Shown one piece after another: positions 1-6,614 of a DNA stretch of 9,710 bases. Source of the stretch: Candidatus Saccharimonadota bacterium (lineage in GTDB: Bacteria; Patescibacteriota; Saccharimonadia; Saccharimonadales; Saccharimonadaceae); assembly GCA_003545655.1 (NCBI GenBank), contig DODJ01000060.1, positions 1-9,710 on the forward strand. Direction: 5' to 3'. How positions within the stretch are numbered: position 1 is the stretch's first letter; every line of letters starts with the position of its first letter. Position numbers and translations under genes: made by a program. The notes beneath the pieces are model-generated. The model made no database searches, was not told where the DNA came from, and worked only from the letters and a program-made list of their open reading frames with translations.

Positions 1-1
1 T

Positions 2-928
2 AATATTTATCGAGCACGGCCGGTAATTATTGAAGATGGGGCTACACGCATTGCAACGGTAAGTGCATATCAAACCCCGCTACAAATTGTCCGTGACGTT
101 GGGGTGGTGTTGCAGGCTGAGGATATACTCATGCTCACTCGCTCGACAGATATAGTGTACGATGGAGCAGGCTTGGTGGTAACAATAAAACGCGCAACCC
201 CAATAACCGTAGATCTATATGGGCGTACTGTGCAGTTGTACACCCATGCGGGAACTGTCCAAGAGTTTCTTGAAGAAAAGCAGATTATTCTTGGCGAGAA
301 AGATCGTGTGTCTACGGGCCTTACGACGCGCATTACTAATGGTCTTACCTTTCGTATCTGGCGTGAAGGAAAGCAAACGATTACCCTTGATGCGCCTATT
401 TCGTACGCTTCAGAAATCGTCTACGATGCCGATAGACCGCTTGGCTATCGGGAAGTCACTAGTAAGGGGGTAAATGGGGTTGAGAATATTACGTACGAAG
501 TAGAAATCCGAGAAGGTGTCGAACTATATCGTACCGAAATAACCCGTATTACTACAAAGCACCCCGTAAAACAAATTGAGGTAATTGGGCTATACAACGA
601 TGGTACAGGGCTTACGAAATCAAGAGGCGCGCAGCAGTTCGTTGACAGCAGAGGTGTTGTGCATCGGGAGACATATTACGACCTTCCTATGGGCGTTGTT
701 ATGCAGGCTTGTGGTCAGGGTGGCTACTACACGGTTCGCCCAGACGGTGCGAAAGTTGACGCGCAGGGGTATATACTTATCGCAGCAAATTATGCGCGAT
801 ACCCACGATGCTCTATTGTAGAAACAAGCCTAGGCCCAGGGAAGGTGTATGACACAGGTGGCTTTGCCCTCGTTCATCCAGAAGGCTTTGATCTGGCGAC
901 CGACTGGACAAACTACAACGGCATTTAA
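2..928 (+). CDS. YabE-like surface protein, C-terminal part (DUF348, G5, 3D-like domains), 5' end outside window
   Basis: The frame is open from base 2, so the gene begins upstream; the GTG at 104 is internal to a domain and is not the start. The visible 308 residues show two DUF348 repeats (about residues 5-45, with VIIEDG and TPLQIVRDVG; and 60-105, with ITVDLYGRTVQLYTH, VQEFLEEK and LGEKDRV). A G5 domain follows (about 124-198, with the GVNGVENITYEV segment and ending KQIEVIG). The C-terminal region (about 215-308) has a DTGGFA motif and a later GFDLATDW, which fits a 3D/double-psi beta-barrel domain. This order matches B. subtilis YabE and related stationary-phase survival or Rpf-like proteins, which act in or on the cell wall; the 3D fold is related to lytic transglycosylases. 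DUF348 and G5 are confident. The 3D call and a peptidoglycan-remodelling role are inferred. No intrinsic terminator follows before the next gene. Confidence 0.8.
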   Translation, partial: NIYRARPVIIEDGATRIATVSAYQTPLQIVRDVGVVLQAEDILMLTRSTDIVYDGAGLVVTIKRATPITVDLYGRTVQLYTHAGTVQEFLEEKQIILGEKDRVSTGLTTRITNGLTFRIWREGKQTITLDAPISYASEIVYDADRPLGYREVTSKGVNGVENITYEVEIREGVELYRTEITRITTKHPVKQIEVIGLYNDGTGLTKSRGAQQFVDSRGVVHRETYYDLPMGVVMQACGQGGYYTVRPDGAKVDAQGYILIAANYARYPRCSIVETSLGPGKVYDTGGFALVHPEGFDLATDWTNYNGI

Positions 929-948
929 TCCCGTTGTCATAAGCGGTA

Positions 949-957
949 TGCTACACT
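949..957 (+). promoter_or_regulatory. Extended -10 promoter of the lectin-pilin gene
   Basis: TGcTACACT: an extended TG motif (949-950) plus a -10 hexamer at 952-957. No convincing -35 lies 16-18 bases upstream; the TTGTCA at 934-939 is only 12 bases away, too close. The expected start of transcription is near 964, two bases before the ATG at 966, leaving no room for a ribosome binding site. Confidence 0.55.
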
Positions 958-965
958 AGTACTAC

Positions 966-2012
966 ATGATACGCGGTACTAATTATGGATTTACAATAGT
1001 TGAATTGATTGTTGTGATTGCTATTATTGGTATCTTGGCGGCAGTAGGTATTGTAAGTTACACCGGCGTTCAGCGTGATGCGCGGGATAAGGCGCTTCTC
1101 TCTGATGTCGACAGCCTCGAAGGTATTCTCGCGAGCCACATGGTGCAAAACGGCGGGGTGCCGACGGCTTATTATTCTGAAGATACGGGTGCTAGTGCAA
1201 TTACCTTTACCCCCTCACAAGGGAATATCCTTGATGTTACTACCGCAGGCGTAAACTATTGCATACGCGCCTGGAATCCAGCAGCAAATAGGGCATCAGT
1301 TGAAACCGCCTTCACGAAGGGCTCGACCCCAGAAGCGTGCCTGCTCACCGACCCATCAATCGCGGCGGGTGGTACTGGGGGTAAAGTTGTTGGCTGGTGG
1401 AAGTTAAATGGTGGCGCGGTTGATTCGAGCGGCGAGGGGCATAACGGGGTTATTGATGGGGCTACATCCACAACAGGCGAAGACGGGAGCTTAAATGGGG
1501 CATACTCGTTTAGTACCACTACAGTGAATAGTATTGATACGGGCTATAATTTCCCTCTAGATACGCTGAGCGTTTCGATGTGGATTAAATGGGCAGGCGA
1601 CTCGAGAAACTCATATGGCTCACTTATCTCGAACTCGCGTGACTGGACTTCAGGGACCGAATATAATGGCTTCCAAATGCATTTGGCAAAGTCTAATTCA
1701 AGGATTGGCTCACGGTTATGGTATGGAGCCTCCTATTCCGGTATGACAACTCCGGAGATTCCAATTGGCCAGTGGACGCATGTAGCGCTCACTTACGATG
1801 GCCAGACGTCGGCTCTTTATATGGATGGCCAGCAAGTACAAAGCAAAAACCTTAGCCAATCACTAGGTAGTTCCGCGTACAATGTATTCATAGGGCGCGG
1901 GGGGTGGAGTAATAACTATAGTTTTGGTGGTGATATTGATGATGTGCGCATCTACAACTATGGTCTTTCTTCCGAAACTGTAGAGTCTATCTACACTATG
2001 GGCGCACTCTAG
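966..2012 (+). CDS. Type IV prepilin fused to a C-terminal LamG/concanavalin-like lectin domain
   Basis: 348 residues. The N-terminus is a class III signal: an 8-residue leader ending in Gly, then FTIVELIVVIAIIGILAAV with Glu at +5 of the mature protein. It would be cut and N-methylated by prepilin peptidase and assembled into a type IV pilus. Residues about 9-135 form the pilin part, with Cys99 and Cys125 as a possible D-region disulfide. After a Gly-rich linker (about 133-141), residues about 142-345 resemble Laminin_G_3/concanavalin-like domains: GWWKLNGGAVDSSGEGHNG near the start, LSVSMWIKW, QWTHVALTYDG, LYMDGQQV, and GGDIDDVRIYNYGLS near the end. Such domains bind glycans or proteins, so this is probably a minor or tip pilin acting as an adhesin (inference). 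It is far longer than an ordinary pilin and than the second pilin at 7876. It has its own promoter and no Shine-Dalgarno sequence; the stop is TAG. Confidence 0.88.
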   Translation: MIRGTNYGFTIVELIVVIAIIGILAAVGIVSYTGVQRDARDKALLSDVDSLEGILASHMVQNGGVPTAYYSEDTGASAITFTPSQGNILDVTTAGVNYCIRAWNPAANRASVETAFTKGSTPEACLLTDPSIAAGGTGGKVVGWWKLNGGAVDSSGEGHNGVIDGATSTTGEDGSLNGAYSFSTTTVNSIDTGYNFPLDTLSVSMWIKWAGDSRNSYGSLISNSRDWTSGTEYNGFQMHLAKSNSRIGSRLWYGASYSGMTTPEIPIGQWTHVALTYDGQTSALYMDGQQVQSKNLSQSLGSSAYNVFIGRGGWSNNYSFGGDIDDVRIYNYGLSSETVESIYTMGAL

Positions 2013-2031
2013 TACGCTTTACTATAAAATT

Positions 2032-2040
2032 TGCTACAAT
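2032..2040 (+). promoter_or_regulatory. Extended -10 promoter of metG
   Basis: TGcTACAAT: TG at 2032-2033 and a -10 hexamer at 2035-2040, seven bases before the ATG at 2048. The predicted transcription start is about 2047. No recognisable -35 is present. The AGGG at 2043-2046 is too close to the ATG to serve as a ribosome binding site. Confidence 0.6.
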
Positions 2041-2047
2041 ATAGGGA

Positions 2048-3544
2048 ATGGAAACCCCTCAGAAAAAAATGTACATCACCACGGCTATTCCGTATGTGAA
2101 TGGAGCACCGCATATCGGTAATGCACTTGGTTATTTGCTTGCAGATATTTGGACACGTTACCAAAAACAGAATGGGCACGAAGTCCGTTTTCAAGTTGGC
2201 ACTGACGAGCACGGTAATAAGATTGCCGCAAAGGCTGCTGAGCAAAACCTTACTCCAAAAGCCTTCACAGATACCATGTATGTAAACTTCGAGGCGCTTA
2301 TGAAAAAAGTAGGCGCACAGTATACTGATTTCGTTCGCACCACCGATGACCATCATGTAGAAGCGGTTCAATATATCTGGAAGCAGCTAAAGCCCTACAT
2401 TTACAAAAGTACCTATAGCGGCTGGTATTGTATTGGGCATGAAGCGTTCTTCACGGATAAAGAGGTGCAGGCAACGGGTGGTGTTTGCCCTGATCATCAG
2501 GCACCCTATCAGCAAGTAAGTGAAGAAAATTACTTCTTTAAAACCAGCGCTTTTACAGACCAGATAAAACAAGCCATTAACGATGGTACTATGCAGATTG
2601 TCCCAGAATTTCGAAAGAAGGAATTTCTTGAGCTAATAAAAGACGGGCTTGTCGACGTAAGTGTTTCACGCCCGAAAAAGAACCTTACCTGGGGGATTCC
2701 GGTTCCTGATGATCCCGAGCAAGTTATGTATGTGTGGCTGGACGCTCTAGCTAACTACATTACTGTTATTGGCTATCCGGATCGGGTCCAAGAGTACACT
2801 ACCTTCTGGCCTGCTGACGTCGAAGTGATTGGTAAGGATATTTTGCGATTCCACGCCGGGATTTGGCCAGCTATGCTTCTTGGTATTGGGCTTCAGTTGC
2901 CAAGGCGCTTGTTGGTTCACGGATTTATCAATGTCGGCGGCGCAAAAATCAGTAAGTCGGTAGGGAACGGTATAGACCCAAATGAAATTATTGATACCTA
3001 CGGGCTTGATGCTTTTCGTTACTTCTTTTCTCGCCACATCCCAACGCTTGATGATGGTGATTTTACTTGGGAGAAATTTGAAAACGCGTATAACGGTGAA
3101 CTTGGTAACGATTTAGGTAACCTTATAAGTCGTGTCGCCGGTATGATTACTCGCTATCAAGCAGGGGTAATTGGTGATTCAAACCAAACCGAGCACGACA
3201 TGACAGCCTACCACCAGGCAATGGAGGCGCTTGAGTTCAACAAAGCTATTGATGAGGTCTGGAACATGGTGCGCAGTCTAAACCAGTATATTGACAACGT
3301 AAAGCCATGGGAAATTGCTAAGCGACGTGAACAGGATCCTGAGGCTGAGGCGCACCTATCCGAGGTGTTAGCACACTGCGCAGGCGCACTTGTGCAAATT
3401 GGTGATCTGCTTGTGCCATTCTTACCGAATACCGCTGAATCCATTCACGCAACGTTTGAAAGTGGTGTAGTGAAGCCTCTTGATAGTGTGTTGTTCCCGA
3501 AGAAATATATTCACACCCCTGACCCTCACGCGGCGAAGTCATAA
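2048..3544 (+). CDS. metG: Methionyl-tRNA synthetase, short form
   Basis: Charges tRNA-Met with methionine in the cytoplasm. The 498-residue class I synthetase has the HIGH-like motif HIGN at residues 22-25 (after TTAIPYVNGAPH) and the KMSKS-like motif KISKS at 300-304. A single zinc-knuckle-type insertion has Cys128-x2-His131 and Cys147-x2-His150; the second position is commonly Cys in the single-knuckle T. thermophilus-type enzyme, so this looks like a His-for-Cys variant. The EENYFFK and KKNLTWGIPVP segments and the anticodon-binding helix region (NQYIDNVKPWEIAK, near 420) are typical. There is no C-terminal Trbp111-like tRNA-binding domain, so it is the compact form. Its stop overlaps the tatD start by one base (TAATG), which implies translational coupling. 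The start is chosen because the motif spacing is normal and the promoter lies directly in front of it. Confidence 0.97.
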   Translation: METPQKKMYITTAIPYVNGAPHIGNALGYLLADIWTRYQKQNGHEVRFQVGTDEHGNKIAAKAAEQNLTPKAFTDTMYVNFEALMKKVGAQYTDFVRTTDDHHVEAVQYIWKQLKPYIYKSTYSGWYCIGHEAFFTDKEVQATGGVCPDHQAPYQQVSEENYFFKTSAFTDQIKQAINDGTMQIVPEFRKKEFLELIKDGLVDVSVSRPKKNLTWGIPVPDDPEQVMYVWLDALANYITVIGYPDRVQEYTTFWPADVEVIGKDILRFHAGIWPAMLLGIGLQLPRRLLVHGFINVGGAKISKSVGNGIDPNEIIDTYGLDAFRYFFSRHIPTLDDGDFTWEKFENAYNGELGNDLGNLISRVAGMITRYQAGVIGDSNQTEHDMTAYHQAMEALEFNKAIDEVWNMVRSLNQYIDNVKPWEIAKRREQDPEAEAHLSEVLAHCAGALVQIGDLLVPFLPNTAESIHATFESGVVKPLDSVLFPKKYIHTPDPHAAKS

Positions 3545-4293
3545 TGTTTGTTGACACCCATTGTCATATACACGAGGCGTATGAACTTTCAGTGGATGAA
3601 GTCCTTGCGCGTGCAGCGGAAGCTGAAGTAACGAGACTACTATGTGTGGGCACGAGTGAGGAGAGCTCTCGCCTGGCGATAGCGTTTACGCAATCGGGGC
3701 GCTACGCAGCGTATGCTGCTGTTGGGGTGCACCCCCATGATACGAAAAACAGCCACGCGGATATTGCGGAGCTTGCTCAAAATGATAGAGTTGTTGCCAT
3801 TGGTGAAGTTGGTCTCGACTATTTTTACACACACAGCGATAAGCAAACGCAAATTGCCGCGTTAAAGGCACAGCTGCGTGTTGCTACGGATAACAATCTA
3901 CCGGTTATTTTTCACGTTAGGGAAGCCTTTGATGACTTCTGGCCTATTTTTGACAGCTTCGAGGGGCTTCGTGGTGTGCTGCATAGTTTTACCGATTCGG
4001 CTGAGAACCTGCAAAAAGCACTCGACAGAGGGTTGTACATTGGGGTTAATGGCATTAGTACCTTCACGAAAGATGAGGATCAGCAGGCAATGTTTGATGC
4101 TATACCGCTTGAGTCGCTTGTTCTTGAAACCGATGCGCCATTTTTGACACCTAAGCCATATCGTGGTAAAATAAATGAGCCTGCATATGTGCGAATTATA
4201 GCGGAACACCTAGCCGCGCGGAGGGGTCTTTCGCTTGAAGAAATAGCTCAGGCAACAACGCACAATGCGACAGCGCTTTTTGCGCTTTCTTAA
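3544..4293 (+). CDS. tatD: TatD-family metal-dependent deoxyribonuclease
   Basis: 249 residues, close to the usual TatD length of about 260. It is a TIM-barrel metallo-hydrolase of the amidohydrolase superfamily; family members act as 3'-5' exonucleases or DNases and have been linked to DNA repair. The metal ligands can be read: His6 and His8 in DTHCHIH, Glu88 in GEVGLDYF, His124 in IFHVRE, His147 in LHSFTDS and Asp197 in ETDAPFLTP. GVHPHD and the NEPAYV segment are also family signatures. HSFTDS replaces the common HCFTGS, but the ligand His is kept. The ATG overlaps the metG stop by one base and there is no strong Shine-Dalgarno sequence, so translation probably depends on re-initiation after metG. 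A metG-tatD pair is common in bacteria. Confidence 0.95.
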   Translation: MFVDTHCHIHEAYELSVDEVLARAAEAEVTRLLCVGTSEESSRLAIAFTQSGRYAAYAAVGVHPHDTKNSHADIAELAQNDRVVAIGEVGLDYFYTHSDKQTQIAALKAQLRVATDNNLPVIFHVREAFDDFWPIFDSFEGLRGVLHSFTDSAENLQKALDRGLYIGVNGISTFTKDEDQQAMFDAIPLESLVLETDAPFLTPKPYRGKINEPAYVRIIAEHLAARRGLSLEEIAQATTHNATALFALS

Positions 4294-4305
4294 TGTCACT
4301 ATAGT

Positions 4306-4842
4306 ATGAAACCAGAAAAAGACTTATATCGCATTCCATCGGAATCACCACTTCAGGAGTCTCTGCGCATAGCAGATGAACTTCACTATACCCCCGAGAC
4401 CCAGCCTGAGGCTTTTGCGATCGTTGGCCAAATTCAAAATCGTCTTGCACACTACCGTGCAAAAACGCATCGACCTTCCAAGAACCGCTTGTTTGCTCTA
4501 CAGCTTCGTCCCTTTGTAGGCGTAAAGAAAACATCCGTAGAGGAGCTACGGGAGCGAGAGGCTACTATTGGCGGTACATTGCACGCGCGCGCCTCCGACA
4601 CTGTGCGGCAACGATTTTGGTACCACGATAATAACGATTGGTTTTTTGAGACAACCAACGGCCAGCGACAAACGACAGTCATCCACATTGAGGCAACGCC
4701 CACTTCATTGTATAAACGATCTAACGGGGATGATGTACCCTTTCAGCCAGGTGAGCCTGAGCTTTTCGTTGAGAGCGCTATAAAATACGAGGAGAAACTA
4801 CTCGAAACCCTCTATAGTGCCGAAGATCAGCGTGCAGCATAA
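4306..4842 (+). CDS. Hypothetical protein, 178 residues, unrecognised family
   Basis: I do not recognise this family. The protein is soluble, with no signal peptide, membrane segment or cysteine. Residues about 15-55 look helical and charged (LQESLRIADELHY, then IVGQIQNRLAHYRAK), followed by a basic linker (HRPSKNRLFALQLRPF). A central aromatic stretch at 104-115 (FWYHDNNDWFFE) then leads into probable beta strands (TTVIHIEATPTSLYKR, about 122-137) and an acidic helical tail (about 155-173). The aromatic and beta part could be a small ligand-binding or protein-binding fold, but nothing identifies a function. It begins 12 bases after tatD and ends 15 bases before the cysteine desulfurase gene, so it is probably the last gene of the metG-tatD unit. 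TATAGT directly abuts the ATG (4300-4305), too close to be a promoter for this start. The good reading frame and tight packing support a real gene. Confidence 0.8.
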   Translation: MKPEKDLYRIPSESPLQESLRIADELHYTPETQPEAFAIVGQIQNRLAHYRAKTHRPSKNRLFALQLRPFVGVKKTSVEELREREATIGGTLHARASDTVRQRFWYHDNNDWFFETTNGQRQTTVIHIEATPTSLYKRSNGDDVPFQPGEPELFVESAIKYEEKLLETLYSAEDQRAA

Positions 4843-4844
4843 GC

Positions 4845-4850
4845 TATAAT
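4845..4850 (+). promoter_or_regulatory. Consensus -10 (TATAAT) of the cysteine desulfurase-mnmA operon
   Basis: A perfect TATAAT sits in the 15-base gap after the hypothetical gene, seven bases before the ATG at 4858. The predicted start of transcription is near 4857. Unlike the others it lacks the TG extension (AGC precedes it), and no clear -35 is seen inside the preceding gene. Confidence 0.6.
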
Positions 4851-4857
4851 AGAAGAT

Positions 4858-6015
4858 ATGGACACTGAGGTTATATATCTTGATCATGCAGCGGCGACCC
4901 CGCTTGACTCTAAAGTCTTGCAGGCTATGCAGCCGTATTTTTCAGATGCATTTTATAACCCCTCTGCACCGTATGCGCCAGCTATAGCGGTACGTCGTGA
5001 ATACGAAGCGGCAAAGCAGGTAATTGCACAGTGTATTGGGGCGAAGGGTGACGATATTATTATTACTGCTGGTGCAACAGAGTCTATCAACCTAGCGTTT
5101 GCTAGCGTGGATGGGCACGTCATTACAAGTAGTATTGAACATCACGCTGTGTTGGCTGCGGCTAAACAGAAGCAGGAAGTTACGCTACTTGAGCCACTTC
5201 CTACGGGTATGGTGTCCGCAGTGTCCGTTCGGGATGCCTTGAAGCCTACCACGCAACTTGTGAGTATTGCGCTTGCGAATAACGAGCTTGGCACCATTCA
5301 GCCGCTGCGAGAGATCGCCGAGGTAATTAAGCAGGAGCGTCAGGCGCGGCTTGCTCGCGGTGATCACACTCCCCTTTATCTTCATTCAGATGCGTCCCAA
5401 GGAGCGGGGCAGCTTGATATTAATGTTGCGCGGCTTGGCGTTGACCTTCTTACCCTTAACGCGGCAAAAATATACGGCCCAAAACAGGTCGGTTTATTGT
5501 GGTCGGCTTCGTCGGTGGTACTTCGGCCTCTGGTTCTTGGTGGGGGTCAGGAACGTGGTCTAAGGAGCGGCACAGAGAACGTAGCGGGAGTTATTGGCTT
5601 CGCTAAGGCGCTTGAACTCGCCTCGCAGCATCGTAAATTCGAATCAAGCAGGCTTATGAAGCTGCGCGATATGTTGCAGCGACACCTTACTCAAACTTTT
5701 TCTACAGCCGTAGTATCAGGACACGAGCGCCATAGGCTCGCAGGGCATTTGCATATTTCTTTTCCAGGGATTGATGCGGAGAGGGTGGTGTTCGCGCTAG
5801 AAGCGAAGAGGGTTCTTCTGGCTACAGGGAGCGCGTGTGCAGCAAATAAGGGTACTCGCTCGCATGTACTGACCGGTATTGGCCTCGCCCCTGAAGTGGC
5901 CGACGGGAGCCTTCGCATTACTCTGGGTAAGCTCTCGAACGAAGAGAATACCGTACGCGCCGCTACGCATATTATTACCGTACTTACGGCAGAATATGCG
6001 AGGAAGAATAAATAA
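4858..6015 (+). CDS. iscS: Cysteine desulfurase, IscS/NifS/YrvO type (class V aminotransferase fold)
   Basis: PLP enzyme that removes sulfur from cysteine as a persulfide and passes it to acceptors. 385 residues, normal for group I desulfurases. Motifs in order: YLDHAAATP (7-15), GATESIN (PLP contact), the His pair in SSIEHHAV (95-96), NNELGTIQP, HSDASQGAG, the Schiff-base Lys204 in NAAKIYGPK, GGGQERGLRSGTENV, and the persulfide Cys327 in GSACAANKGTRSHVL. The residues before Lys204 are unusual: the family normally has S-x-H-K, here N-A-A-K. The group I loop around Cys327 separates it from SufS. mnmA lies two genes downstream in the same operon and no IscU scaffold is seen, so the likely job is sulfur supply for tRNA thiolation, as for B. 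subtilis YrvO. The stop overlaps the next start by one base (TAATG). Confidence 0.94.
   Translation: MDTEVIYLDHAAATPLDSKVLQAMQPYFSDAFYNPSAPYAPAIAVRREYEAAKQVIAQCIGAKGDDIIITAGATESINLAFASVDGHVITSSIEHHAVLAAAKQKQEVTLLEPLPTGMVSAVSVRDALKPTTQLVSIALANNELGTIQPLREIAEVIKQERQARLARGDHTPLYLHSDASQGAGQLDINVARLGVDLLTLNAAKIYGPKQVGLLWSASSVVLRPLVLGGGQERGLRSGTENVAGVIGFAKALELASQHRKFESSRLMKLRDMLQRHLTQTFSTAVVSGHERHRLAGHLHISFPGIDAERVVFALEAKRVLLATGSACAANKGTRSHVLTGIGLAPEVADGSLRITLGKLSNEENTVRAATHIITVLTAEYARKNK
6001..6006 (+). promoter_or_regulatory. Shine-Dalgarno-like site for the YdcF-like gene
   Basis: AGGAAG, eight bases before the ATG at 6015 and inside the end of the desulfurase gene. It is the clearest SD-like match in the window and belongs to an operon-internal gene, in contrast to the promoter-proximal genes, which have none. 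Confidence 0.45.
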
Positions 6016-6614
6016 TGAAGTACCTATTATTACTCCCCGTGGTTTTTTTCGCTGCTGTTATTGCAATAAGCATTTACTTACAGCCGAATAGTTTTATTGG
6101 GTGTACGGAAACTCCGAGTGAAGGATCGGGGTGTACAGAGGCCGACGCCGTGGTGGTGGTTAGCGGTGGTGATACGGTAGCGCGAACCAATGCTGGTATC
6201 CAGCTTATAAAGAACGGATGGGCTGATACGCTTGTGCTATCTGGCGCGGCGCTTGATAAGTCGGGTCCAAGCAATGCTGCTGCTATGGAGGAACAGGCGA
6301 TTGCTGCTGGCATTGCGCCAGAGGCTATTCTTATTGATGAGGAGGCCGCCAATACACAGCAGAACGCTGAGAATTCTCAATCAATTTTTACCGACAATGA
6401 TATTCACGACGTTATTCTTGTTACCTCTGGGTACCATCAACGTCGTGCAAGTCTTGAGTTCAATAAAACTGCTGATGCCGTCGTCATTCGTAACTATCCA
6501 GTTACAAAAGATGCCGACTGGAGTGGTTGGTGGTGGCTTACTCCTCGTGGCTGGTGGCTAGCTGGGGGAGAGATAGTAAAAATAGGCGCATTTTACCTGG
6601 GGGCTTCATCGTGA
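6015..6614 (+). CDS. DUF218/YdcF-like membrane-anchored protein
   Basis: 199 residues. Residues 3-22 form one hydrophobic N-terminal segment with a single Lys before it, so the protein is probably anchored with the rest outside the membrane. Residues 44-150 carry the DUF218 signatures: ADAVVVVSGGDTVART (43-58), NGWADTLVLSG (67-77), an acidic and Asn-rich segment with NTQQNAENS (113-121), and VTSGYHQRRA (136-145). The family includes E. coli YdcF and SanA; members are linked to envelope integrity and nucleotide-type ligand binding, but the reaction is not firmly known. Cys30 and Cys40 lie just after the membrane segment and could form a disulfide. The C-terminal stretch WSGWWWLTPRGWWL is strikingly Trp-rich. 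It sits between the desulfurase and mnmA with overlaps at both ends (1 and 4 bases), so it is co-translated with them although no link to tRNA thiolation is obvious. The TGA stop shows that the standard code is used. Confidence 0.85.
   Translation: MKYLLLLPVVFFAAVIAISIYLQPNSFIGCTETPSEGSGCTEADAVVVVSGGDTVARTNAGIQLIKNGWADTLVLSGAALDKSGPSNAAAMEEQAIAAGIAPEAILIDEEAANTQQNAENSQSIFTDNDIHDVILVTSGYHQRRASLEFNKTADAVVIRNYPVTKDADWSGWWWLTPRGWWLAGGEIVKIGAFYLGASS
6599..6603 (+). promoter_or_regulatory. Possible weak ribosome binding site for mnmA
   Basis: GGGGG seven bases before the GTG at 6611. It can pair with the anti-Shine-Dalgarno only through G-U wobble, so coupling to the overlapping upstream gene (GTGA) is probably more important. 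It supports GTG 6611 as the start. Confidence 0.3.

Noticed and set aside
104..106. GTG 104 as the start of the G5-domain gene
   Set aside because: The same frame is open to the window edge and encodes a good DUF348 repeat upstream, so the real start is outside the window.
934..957. TTGTCA (934-939) as the -35 of the lectin-pilin promoter
   Set aside because: Only 12 bases separate it from the -10 at 952-957; sigma-70 promoters need about 16-18.
2009..2371. 120-residue minus-strand open frame over the metG start
   Set aside because: It overlaps the metG promoter and HIGH region and shows no family motifs.
3982..3999. HSFTDS in TatD as loss of the active site
   Set aside because: The metal-binding His of the HCFTGS motif is kept; the Cys is not a ligand, and all other ligands are present.
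4300..4305. TATAGT as a promoter for the hypothetical gene at 4306
   Set aside because: It directly abuts the ATG, so transcription would start inside the gene. Read-through from tatD, 12 bases upstream, is more likely.
6527..6610. N-terminal extension of MnmA from 6527
   Set aside because: It would overlap the DUF218 gene by 88 bases out of frame, and the extra residues match nothing in MnmA. GTG 6611 gives the standard N-terminus just before the PP-loop.
6612..6614. UGA recoding as in Gracilibacteria/Absconditabacteria
   Set aside because: TGA ends the DUF218 gene at a sensible length, and no long gene here has an internal in-frame TGA; Trp is TGG.
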